From the NCBI GenBank assembly GCA_002336845.1, contig DDEX01000040.1, positions 77,395-95,968 on the forward strand: a stretch of 18,574 bases of DNA. The letters are read 5' to 3'. Position 1 is the stretch's first letter; the number at the start of each line of letters is the position of its first letter. Shown here piece by piece: positions 7,477-13,174 of the stretch. Below the pieces are notes generated by a model. It was not told where the DNA came from and ran no database searches. It worked only from the letters and a program-made list of their open reading frames with translations. The DNA is from Rhodobacteraceae bacterium UBA1943 (lineage in GTDB: Bacteria; Pseudomonadota; Alphaproteobacteria; Rhodobacterales; Rhodobacteraceae). The translations under genes and the position numbers were made by a program.

Positions 7477-7510
7477 CCGGGGGCGCTGCCCCCGGACCCC
7501 CGGGATATTT
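7477..7510 (+). repeat. GC-rich hairpin repeat, copy A (proB-proA gap)
   Basis: CCGGGGGC (7477-7484) and GCCCCCGG (7488-7495) form a perfect 8-bp stem with the 3-nt loop GCT. It is followed by ACCCCCGGGA and TATTT (7506-7510). The second CCCCCGG block (7497-7503) can compete for the same left arm. The same order of elements recurs before purQ (12378-12415). The AAGGA Shine-Dalgarno of proA starts right after the repeat, so the fold could influence proA translation or mRNA ends between proB and proA. It is not a classic terminator because the T-run is short. Confidence 0.7.
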
Positions 7511-7521
7511 AAGGACAGAAA

Positions 7522-8781
7522 ATGGACGGGCAGGTTTCTGATCTGATGGCCAAGATCGGTGCCAAGGCGAAAGCAGCGGCGGCAGAGCTGGCCTGTGCCT
7601 CGTCCGAGCGCAAGGCGGCGGCGCTGGTTTCGGCGGCGGCGGCGGTCTGGGCGCGGCGCGAGGAAATTCTCGACGCGAATTGCCTTGATCTGGACTATGG
7701 CACCGAAAAATGCCTGTCGCCCGCAATGATGGACCGCCTGAAGCTGGACGAAAACCGCATTCGTGGCATCGTGGACAGCTTGCGGTCGGTCGCCGAACAG
7801 AAAGACCCGGTGGGCCGGGTTCTGGCCGAATGGGACCGCCCGAATGGCCTGCATATCCAAAGGGTTGCAACGCCTATCGGCGTGATAGGCGTGATTTATG
7901 AAAGCCGCCCGAATGTGACGGCCGATGCCGGGGCGCTGGCGCTGAAATCGGGCAATGCGGTGATCCTGCGGGGCGGCAGCGAGAGCTTTCATTCCTCGGA
8001 AGTGATCCATGACTGCATGGTGCAGGGCCTGCGCGAGGCGCATCTGCCCGAGGCGGCGATTCAACTGATCCCGACCCGCGACCGGGCGATGGTTGAGGCG
8101 ATGCTGCGCGCGGTGGAGCATATCGACGTGATCGTGCCGCGCGGCGGCAAGGGGCTGGTGGGCCTTGTGCAGCGCGAGGCGCGGGTGCCGGTGTTCGCCC
8201 ATCTGGAGGGCATCTGCCACGTCTATGCCGACAAGGACGCCGATCTGGAAAAGGCGCGGCGCGTGGTGCTGAACGCCAAGACCCGGCGCACCGGGGTTTG
8301 CGGTTCGGCCGAATGCCTGCTGATCGACTGGCGGTTCTATACCAAGCACGGCGCGGTGCTGATCGAGGATCTGATCAAGGCGGGGGTTGAGGTTCGGACC
8401 GAGGGCGAACTCTTGAAGGTTCCGGGCACGGTGAGGGCGAAGCCGGAGGATTTCGGGCATGAGTTCCTGGACATGATCATCGCCGCCAAGCTGGTCGATG
8501 GGGTTGAAGAGGCGATCGCCCATATCCGCAAATATGGCAGCCAGCATACCGAAAGCATCCTGACCGAGAATGACGAGGCGGCGGCGCTGTTCTTTCAGCG
8601 GCTCGATTCGGCAATCCTGATGCGCAATGCCTCGACCCAGTTCGCCGATGGCGGAGAGTTCGGCATGGGCGCGGAAATCGGCATCGCCACCGGCAAGCTG
8701 CACGCGCGCGGGCCTGTGGGCGCCGAGCAATTGTGCAGCTTCAAGTATCTGGTCAAGGGCGACGGGACGATCCGGCCCTAG
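7522..8781 (+). CDS. proA: gamma-glutamyl phosphate reductase
   Basis: ProA reduces gamma-glutamyl phosphate with NADPH to glutamate-5-semialdehyde, the second step of proline synthesis. The 419-residue product has normal family length. It shows the aldehyde-dehydrogenase-like motifs of ProA: YESRPNVT (126-133), LKSGNAVILRGG (141-152), IVPRGGKGL (204-212) and the catalytic cysteine C260 in RRTGVCGSAE. AAGGA lies 7 nt before the ATG at 7522. It is in the same orientation as proB, separated by a 54-nt gap that contains a GC-rich hairpin. It converges with the tetR gene, whose stop lies 23 nt downstream. proC, which completes the pathway, is not in the window. Confidence 0.97.
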   Translation: MDGQVSDLMAKIGAKAKAAAAELACASSERKAAALVSAAAAVWARREEILDANCLDLDYGTEKCLSPAMMDRLKLDENRIRGIVDSLRSVAEQKDPVGRVLAEWDRPNGLHIQRVATPIGVIGVIYESRPNVTADAGALALKSGNAVILRGGSESFHSSEVIHDCMVQGLREAHLPEAAIQLIPTRDRAMVEAMLRAVEHIDVIVPRGGKGLVGLVQREARVPVFAHLEGICHVYADKDADLEKARRVVLNAKTRRTGVCGSAECLLIDWRFYTKHGAVLIEDLIKAGVEVRTEGELLKVPGTVRAKPEDFGHEFLDMIIAAKLVDGVEEAIAHIRKYGSQHTESILTENDEAAALFFQRLDSAILMRNASTQFADGGEFGMGAEIGIATGKLHARGPVGAEQLCSFKYLVKGDGTIRP

Positions 8782-8804
8782 ACGTCCGGCGGCTTCCGGG
8801 CGCC

Positions 8805-9413
8805 TTAGGCGAGGGCAGGCAGGATGTCGGCTACCAGCGCGGCGGTTTCCCCGGGCGCGGGCAATTGGCCGATCATCAGCAGATAGATCGGCAGGGCCAT
8901 GGTGACTTGTTTGGCGCGGTCTATCGTCAGGCGATGGGACACTTCGCCACGCGCGGCGGCAGCGGCAAGGATATGGTCAAGCAATTGCCAACGCTCGCGC
9001 CGCTCTTCCAGCAGGGCCGCGCCCAGTTCGGCATTATCTGCCGCCTCGACATAAAGCACCCGCACCAGCGGGCCGATTGGCAGCGCCCCGCCATCGCCCC
9101 GCCAGCGCGCCAGCAGGTCGTCAAAATAGGCCGTCAGATCGCCCCGCAGAGTGCCGGTGGCAGGCAGCGCCATTTCCTGTTTGGAGCGCGAGACCAGCGC
9201 CAGCACCAGATGCGCCCGGGATGGCCACCAGCGATACAGCGTCGCCTTGCCGGCGCGGGCGCGTTTGCAAACCGCTTCCATCGTCAGGGCAGCATAGCCC
9301 TGTTCGCGGAGCAGCTCTTCAGCCGCCTGAAGGACTGCCGCTTCGGTTTCCGGGTTGCGCCGCGCCCCGACCGAGGCGCGGGTCGAGGCGCGGGAATTTT
9401 CTGCTTCGGACAC
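8805..9413 (-). CDS. TetR-family transcriptional repressor
   Basis: The product has 202 residues from the GTG at 9413. Residues 21-69 form the TetR helix-turn-helix: an alpha-helix AAVLQAAEELLREQGY, then LTMEAVCKRARAGKATLYRWWPSRAHLV, with the signature GKATLYRWW. The remaining residues form the helical ligand and dimerisation domain; the ligand is not predictable. An open frame continues upstream to 9515, but it crosses the operator and the start of the divergent gene, so those codons are unlikely to be translated. The GTG has AAGGGGG 5 nt upstream. A 45-bp inverted repeat lies between this gene and the divergent small membrane gene, so it probably represses itself and that gene. Confidence 0.92.
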   Translation of the reverse strand: MSEAENSRASTRASVGARRNPETEAAVLQAAEELLREQGYAALTMEAVCKRARAGKATLYRWWPSRAHLVLALVSRSKQEMALPATGTLRGDLTAYFDDLLARWRGDGGALPIGPLVRVLYVEAADNAELGAALLEERRERWQLLDHILAAAAARGEVSHRLTIDRAKQVTMALPIYLLMIGQLPAPGETAALVADILPALA

Positions 9414-9418
9414 GATTT

Positions 9419-9425
9419 CCCCCTT
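9419..9425 (-). promoter_or_regulatory. Shine-Dalgarno that sets the tetR GTG start
   Basis: On the minus strand AAGGGGG occupies 9425-9419, 5 nt before the GTG at 9413. The alternative ATG at 9449 lies in the centre of the operator and has no such site. Confidence 0.7.
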
Positions 9426-9426
9426 G

Positions 9427-9471
9427 CGAAACGGAACGTATCGTTTCATATATACGAGACGTTCCGTTTCG
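9427..9471. promoter_or_regulatory. TetR operator: 45-bp inverted repeat
   Basis: CGAAACGGAACGTATCGT (9427-9444) and ACGAGACGTTCCGTTTCG (9454-9471) are inverted copies with 17 of 18 positions matching, around the 9-nt AT-rich centre TTCATATAT. Each half contains a smaller palindrome-like core (AACG-TAT-CGTT at 9435-9445 on the left), which suggests that two dimers could bind. It fills most of the space between the tetR start (9413) and the divergent start (9487), so binding should block both promoters. Confidence 0.88.
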
Positions 9472-9486
9472 TTAAGGAGTCTTTCC

Positions 9487-9714
9487 ATGAATACGGTTGT
9501 CAGTAAAGCCCGCACACCATCAAAACTGCGTTTTGCCGGCTTTGTCTTTCTGTTCGTCTATCCCTTGGTGACAACGGGGCTGTTGATCCTGCTGCCGCTG
9601 ACGCCCGGCTGGCCGATTCCGGCGCGCACGGCGATATTGGTGCCGATTGTCGTGACCGCCATGGTCTGGGGGATCATCCCCTTCATCCAGACCCGGCTGC
9701 GCCGCTGGCTGTGA
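9487..9714 (+). CDS. small two-helix membrane protein (DUF2798-like)
   Basis: This 75-residue protein has two predicted membrane helices, about residues 15-38 and 48-67, and a positively charged C-terminal tail (RLRRW). The arrangement resembles the DUF2798 family of small inner-membrane proteins of unknown function; that assignment is tentative. TAAGGAGT lies 6 nt before the ATG at 9487. The TetR operator ends 15 nt before the start codon, so expression is probably released when the repressor leaves. TetR-controlled small membrane proteins are often linked to export or stress, but no transporter gene lies nearby. Its stop codon abuts the restored stop codon of the convergent chpT frame with no base between them. 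Confidence 0.8.
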   Translation: MNTVVSKARTPSKLRFAGFVFLFVYPLVTTGLLILLPLTPGWPIPARTAILVPIVVTAMVWGIIPFIQTRLRRWL

Positions 9715-10295
9715 TCAGAAGGTCAGGCGCACCGATGTGTTGTCGGCAACCTCGACCGTCAGGCGGCGGTGCTGGCGGCTTGTCTCCTCTTGCACGAGCA
9801 GGAAATGAACCTCAGGGCAGAGGGGTTTGACAGCACCTCCCACAGGTCGGGATCCACCTTCAGGCGACCCGCTTCCCCCAGCAAAAACCATCGGCTGTCG
9901 TTTCGGGTGACCGTGATGCGCCCGCCTTGAGGCATCGCGGTTTCAAGGCAAAGCACCAGAAGGAAGGCGAGTTTCACCTCTCGCCGGGCCATGTCGGGCG
10001 GGCCTTGCCAATCCACCTCGACCCTGCCACCGCGAGTGACACCGGCCAGAATATCGGCAACCTCGCGCCGCCCGATCCGCTGATCGTCCGAGGCGGCCCC
10101 GAAGGCCACGCGGAAAAATCGCACCCGCGCGTTGGCATGGGCCACGCTTTCGGAAATCAGTGCAACCTCCGGCCCCTGTGCCGTGCCTTCCAGCATCAAC
10201 AGCTCGACCCCATTGCCGATGGCGCCGATCGGGCTGATAAGGTCATGGCAGATGCGAGAGCCGATAAGTGCGGCAAGATCGGGCTTATCCTGCAA
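9715..10295 (-). pseudogene. chpT: ChpT-like histidine phosphotransferase with 3' frameshift
   Basis: The first frame (10295 to 9759) encodes 178 residues with the ChpT phosphoacceptor motif SRICHDLISPIGAIGNGVELL (H17) and a degenerate ATPase-like second half. ChpT passes phosphate from CckA to CtrA and CpdR in alphaproteobacteria. The first frame ends in an odd Cys/Arg-rich tail (FISCSCKRRQAAS). From about 9813 a second frame, shifted by -1, gives EVHFLLVQEETSRQHRR...SVRLTF and stops at 9715, which is the expected ChpT C-terminus; the joined product has about 193 residues. The change lies near 9811-9830, beside short C-runs. It may be a real mutation, a sequencing or assembly error, or recoding. 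The start is TTG at 10295, with GAGGT 7 nt upstream and a family-like N-terminus. The truncated form might keep some activity. Confidence 0.82.
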
Positions 10296-10301
10296 GGCGG
10301 A

Positions 10302-10307
10302 ACCTCT
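10302..10307 (-). promoter_or_regulatory. Shine-Dalgarno that sets the chpT TTG start
   Basis: On the minus strand AGAGGT (10307-10302) lies 6 nt before TTG (10295-10293). The encoded N-terminus, LQDKPDLAALIGSRICHD, is where ChpT proteins normally begin. Upstream in-frame ATGs would add a proline- and arginine-rich stretch antisense to the DUF3553 gene. Confidence 0.6.
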
Positions 10308-10323
10308 GAAAGGAAGATGTCGA

Positions 10324-10497
10324 ATGCTGTCGTTTCTGGAACCGGGCATGTTCGTGCGCCATCCCGAGCGCCCTGAATGGGGGCTGGGGCAGGTGCAATC
10401 GAACATCGGCGGTCGGGTGACGGTAAACTTTGAACATGCAGGCAAGGTGGTGATTGATGTCCGGCAGGTAACGCTTGTGCCGGATTTCTCTGCCTAA
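10324..10497 (+). CDS. DUF3553 domain protein, 57 residues
   Basis: This small protein starts MLSFLEPGMFVRHPERPEWG and continues with GQVQSNIGGRVTVNFEHAGKVVID. That is the DUF3553 pattern, a short beta-rich domain common in alphaproteobacteria and similar in size to CarD-like or SH3-like modules. The function is unknown. AAGGAAG lies about 8 nt before the ATG at 10324; another ATG at 10317 is in a different frame. The gene is divergent from chpT with only 28 bp between the two start codons. olsB lies 152 bp downstream in the same direction. Confidence 0.88.
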   Translation: MLSFLEPGMFVRHPERPEWGLGQVQSNIGGRVTVNFEHAGKVVIDVRQVTLVPDFSA

Positions 10498-10508
10498 TCC
10501 AGTATGGG

Positions 10509-10523
10509 TTAATGATCCCCTAA
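10509..10523 (+). promoter_or_regulatory. CtrA-like half-site pair upstream of olsB
   Basis: TTAA (10509-10512), seven bases, then CTAA (10520-10523) matches seven of the eight fixed positions of the CtrA consensus TTAA-N7-TTAA. TTAA is rare in this GC-rich sequence. It lies 127 bp before olsB and just after the DUF3553 stop. This is a single imperfect match, so the call is weak. Confidence 0.25.
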
Positions 10524-10649
10524 CGCAACTTGAGATTGAGATTTGCGGATCGGACTGCCCGCCGCCCGCCCGGTTGCAATGGTGGGTGGCAGCCCTTAGA
10601 ACTCGGCGAGGACAATGACGGGCAGGCCCGAGGACGGAACCGGCGCAAG

Positions 10650-11435
10650 ATGATCGACGACGATACCGCCTTTAGCCTGCGCCTGGCCCGCGACGAACGC
10701 GATTTGCAGGCGGCACAGCGCCTGCGATACGAAGTGTTTGTGGCCGAACTGGGCGGCAGCGGTCCCTTGGTTGACCATGAGCGGCGGCTGGAACGGGATG
10801 ATTTCGACCCTTACTTCGACCATCTTCTGCTGATCGACGAGCGGCGCGATCCCAAGACGTTGCAGGATGTGGTCGGAGTTTACCGGCTGTTGACCTCGGA
10901 GCGGATGGCGCTGGCGGGGCGGTTTTATTCCGAGACGGAATATGATCTGACCGCGCTGAAGACCTGTGGCCGCAAGCTGGTGGAGCTGGGCCGGTCCTGC
11001 GTGCATCCCGACTATCGCGGTGGAATGGCGATGTTCCATCTGTGGAACGGGCTGGCCGATTATGTGCTGGAGCGCGGGATCGAGATTCTGTTCGGCGTCG
11101 CCAGTTTTCACGGCACTGATGTGGCGGCGCTGGCGGAACCCCTGTCTTATCTGCACCATCATCATCTGGCGCCGCCCGCGCTTCGGGTACGCGCCCTTGC
11201 TCCGCATCGGCAAGAGATGGATCTGGTCCCGGACGCCGGGCTGGACCGTCGGCGTGCGATGGCGGGAACGCCGGCCCTGATCAAGGCCTATCTGCGACTG
11301 GGCGGGTTTGTTGGCGATGGCGCCTGGGTTGACCATGCTTTCAACACCACCGACGTCTGTCTGGTGATGGATACTGAACGGATGAGCGCCAAGCACCGCG
11401 ATTTCTACACCAGAAAGAAAGCCCGCGACGGATGA
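10650..11435 (+). CDS. olsB: L-ornithine N(alpha)-acyltransferase
   Basis: OlsB transfers a 3-hydroxyacyl chain from acyl-carrier protein to the alpha-amino group of ornithine, giving lyso-ornithine lipid at the inner membrane. The 261-residue product shows the family pattern: RLRYEVFVAELGG (24-36), the core ELGRSCVHPDYRGG (112-125), the LHHHHLAPPALR segment (168-179), LIKAYLRLGGFVGDGA (210-225) and the ending FNTTDVCLVMD (231-241). The ATG at 10650 is used; only a weak GAGGA lies upstream. A 12-codon open frame from 10615 ends in TGA overlapping this ATG, which could couple translation. The stop overlaps olsA by 4 nt (ATGA), so the two enzymes form an operon. Ornithine lipids are common in Rhodobacterales and often increase under phosphate limitation; no PHO box was recognised. 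Confidence 0.93.
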   Translation: MIDDDTAFSLRLARDERDLQAAQRLRYEVFVAELGGSGPLVDHERRLERDDFDPYFDHLLLIDERRDPKTLQDVVGVYRLLTSERMALAGRFYSETEYDLTALKTCGRKLVELGRSCVHPDYRGGMAMFHLWNGLADYVLERGIEILFGVASFHGTDVAALAEPLSYLHHHHLAPPALRVRALAPHRQEMDLVPDAGLDRRRAMAGTPALIKAYLRLGGFVGDGAWVDHAFNTTDVCLVMDTERMSAKHRDFYTRKKARDG

Positions 11436-12256
11436 ACGACGACTGGCGCGATGCGTCGATCGATCTGCCGCGTATCGGCCCTGCGGGCTGGGCGCTGGCC
11501 TTGGCGCGCGGCTTGGTGCTGGGGGTAATCACCTATGGCTGTCTGCTGCTGCTGCTGCTTTTGCGGCTGATCGAGCGGCCGCTGTTCGGAGCCGAGCGGC
11601 CGATCACCCCTTGGGTGACCCAGTTCGTCTGCCGTGCAGCCTTTGTCGTGATGGCGTTGCCCTTGACGGTGCGGGGGCAGCCGATGCGGCAGAAGGGGGC
11701 GGTGGTGGCTAACCATTCGTCCTGGCTGGACATTTTTGCCCTTAATGCCGTGCAGCGCATCTACTTCGTCTCGAAGTCCGAAGTGGCGGGCTGGGCGGGC
11801 ATCGGCTGGCTGGCGCGGGCGACGGGCACGGTGTTCATCGCCCGAAAGGGAACCGAGGCCAGGCGCCAGCAGGAGCAGTTCGAGGACCGCCTGCGGCTGG
11901 GGCACAAGCTGCTGTTCTTTCCCGAGGGCACTTCGACCGATGCAATCCGGGTGCTGCCGTTCAAATCGACGCTGTTCGCGGCGTTCTTCAGCCATGGTCT
12001 GGACCGGGTGCTGCATATCCAGCCGGTGACGGTGATCTATCATGCGCCGCCGGGTCAGGATGCGCGCTATTACGGCTGGTGGGGCGAGATGGATTTTGCG
12101 CCCAGCCTGCTGCGGATACTGGCCACCTGGCGGCAGGGCAGGGTAGAGGTGATCTTTCACCCCGAGGTGCCGGTGGACGCCTTTGAGAACCGCAAGGCGC
12201 TGGCCGCCCATTGCGAACGGGTGATCCGCGCCTCTCATCTGCTGACCGGGGAGTGA
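11432..12256 (+). CDS. olsA: lyso-ornithine lipid O-acyltransferase
   Basis: OlsA adds the second fatty acyl chain to lyso-ornithine lipid. The 274-residue product is a PlsC-type acyltransferase: a membrane helix near residues 22-46 with a Leu-rich run encoded by tandem CTG codons, motif NHSSWLD (94-100, the NHxxxxD catalytic pair), the stretch FIARKG (135-140) and FPEGTST (163-169). Some family members also acylate lysophosphatidic acid, so a PlsC activity cannot be excluded from sequence alone; position directly after olsB, with a 4-nt overlap, supports the ornithine lipid role. A short hairpin lies after the stop (12280-12297), and 203 bp separate it from purQ. Confidence 0.92.
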   Translation: MNDDWRDASIDLPRIGPAGWALALARGLVLGVITYGCLLLLLLLRLIERPLFGAERPITPWVTQFVCRAAFVVMALPLTVRGQPMRQKGAVVANHSSWLDIFALNAVQRIYFVSKSEVAGWAGIGWLARATGTVFIARKGTEARRQQEQFEDRLRLGHKLLFFPEGTSTDAIRVLPFKSTLFAAFFSHGLDRVLHIQPVTVIYHAPPGQDARYYGWWGEMDFAPSLLRILATWRQGRVEVIFHPEVPVDAFENRKALAAHCERVIRASHLLTGE

Positions 12257-12279
12257 GGGCAGAAACTCCACATCCGGTA

Positions 12280-12297
12280 TCAGGAAACCAGTCCTGA
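12280..12297 (+). terminator. hairpin after olsA, possible weak terminator
   Basis: TCAGGA (12280-12285) and TCCTGA (12292-12297) form a perfect 6-bp stem with the loop AACCAG, 23 nt after the olsA stop. There is no T-run, so any terminator role is uncertain. Confidence 0.3.
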
Positions 12298-12377
12298 CGC
12301 TGCCGAACCACTGGCATTGCCGGTTTGCTTGCGCTAGAGGGACCGTATCGACCGGCCCGCCCCTTTCCTCTGGCGGA

Positions 12378-12415
12378 CCGGGGGTTTTGCACCCCCGGAC
12401 CCCCGCAGAGTATTT
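12378..12415 (+). repeat. GC-rich hairpin repeat, copy B (upstream of purQ)
   Basis: CCGGGGGT (12378-12385) and ACCCCCGG (12391-12398) form a perfect 8-bp stem with the loop TTTGC. ACCCCCG (12399-12405) and TATTT (12411-12415) follow. The order of parts matches copy A before proA at 7477-7510, while loop sequence and the spacer before TATTT differ. It ends 44 nt before the purQ ATG. I read both as copies of a dispersed intergenic repeat; genome-wide number cannot be seen here. Confidence 0.7.
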
Positions 12416-12459
12416 GAAAAGGTGCAACGGCAAGAGGTCCAGACCCGCAGGAGAGCGCC

Positions 12460-13128
12460 ATGAAAGCTGCTGTCGTCACCTTCCCCGGATCGAACTGCGA
12501 CCGGGATCTGGCCGTCGCCTTTGAACGGGCGGGGTTTCAGGTGGCACGCGTCTGGCACAAGGACAGTGCGCTGCCCGAAGGCACCGATGTGGTGGGCGTG
12601 CCGGGCGGGTTTTCGTTTGGCGATTATCTGCGCTGCGGGGCGATTGCCGCGCAGTCGCCGATTTCGGCTGCCATCAAGGGCCATGCGGCGCGCGGTGGCT
12701 ATGTGCTGGGCATCTGCAACGGCTTTCAGGTGCTGACCGAGATGCAGTTGCTGCCCGGCGCGCTGATGCGCAATGCGGCGCTGAAATTCGTGTGCCGTCC
12801 GGTGAAGATGGTGGTGGCGACCACCGACAGCGCCTTTACCAGCGCCTATGCCAAGGGCAGCACCATCACCGTGCCGGTCGCCCATCATGACGGCAATTAT
12901 ACCATCGATGCCGAGGGGCTGGCACGGTTGCAGGCCGAGGACCGCATCGCCTTTCGCTATGACGGCAACCCCAACGGTGCCATGGACGACATCGCCGGTG
13001 TCCTGTCGGAAAACCGCCGCGTGCTGGGCATGATGCCCCACCCCGAGCGGGTGGTGGACGCCAGCCACGGCGGCACCGATGGGGCCGCGCTGTTCAAGGG
13101 GCTGATGGGCGGGTTGGCGCTGGCCTGA
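12460..13128 (+). CDS. purQ: phosphoribosylformylglycinamidine synthase subunit PurQ
   Basis: PurQ is the glutaminase subunit of FGAM synthase in purine synthesis; it makes ammonia from glutamine for PurL, with PurS completing the complex. The 222-residue product is a class I glutamine amidotransferase: GVPGGFSFGDYLRCGAIAA (46-64), the nucleophile C86 in GICNGFQVL, and the catalytic pair H194/E196 in MMPHPERVV. Length is normal for the separate subunit. CAGGAGAG lies just before the ATG at 12460. purS is usually directly upstream in related genomes, but no PurS-like frame fits in the 203-bp gap before this gene, and purL is not in the window. A GC-rich hairpin repeat lies in that gap. Confidence 0.97.
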   Translation: MKAAVVTFPGSNCDRDLAVAFERAGFQVARVWHKDSALPEGTDVVGVPGGFSFGDYLRCGAIAAQSPISAAIKGHAARGGYVLGICNGFQVLTEMQLLPGALMRNAALKFVCRPVKMVVATTDSAFTSAYAKGSTITVPVAHHDGNYTIDAEGLARLQAEDRIAFRYDGNPNGAMDDIAGVLSENRRVLGMMPHPERVVDASHGGTDGAALFKGLMGGLALA

Positions 13129-13174
13129 GCCCCATCGCCTTGAGGCGGAGCTGGTGAAACCCTAGAATCGCCCC

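Noticed and set aside
7081..8730. Long open frame on the minus strand across proB and proA
   Set aside because: It is antisense to two certain genes, is rich in His, Arg and Gln without domains, and is expected from GC-rich third codon positions.
9449..9515. Longer N-terminus for the TetR protein (ATG at 9449 or 9515)
   Set aside because: These starts lie in the operator or within the divergent gene, while the GTG at 9413 has a good Shine-Dalgarno.
10549..10602. Hairpin CTGCC...GGCAG upstream of olsB as a riboswitch
   Set aside because: It needs a 4-nt bulge and two G-T pairs, has no match to a known riboswitch core, and is explained by GC-rich chance pairing.
11539..11565. Tandem CTG repeat in olsA as a phase-variable tract
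   Set aside because: It is a triplet repeat in frame, so length change would not shift the frame; it simply encodes leucines of a membrane helix.
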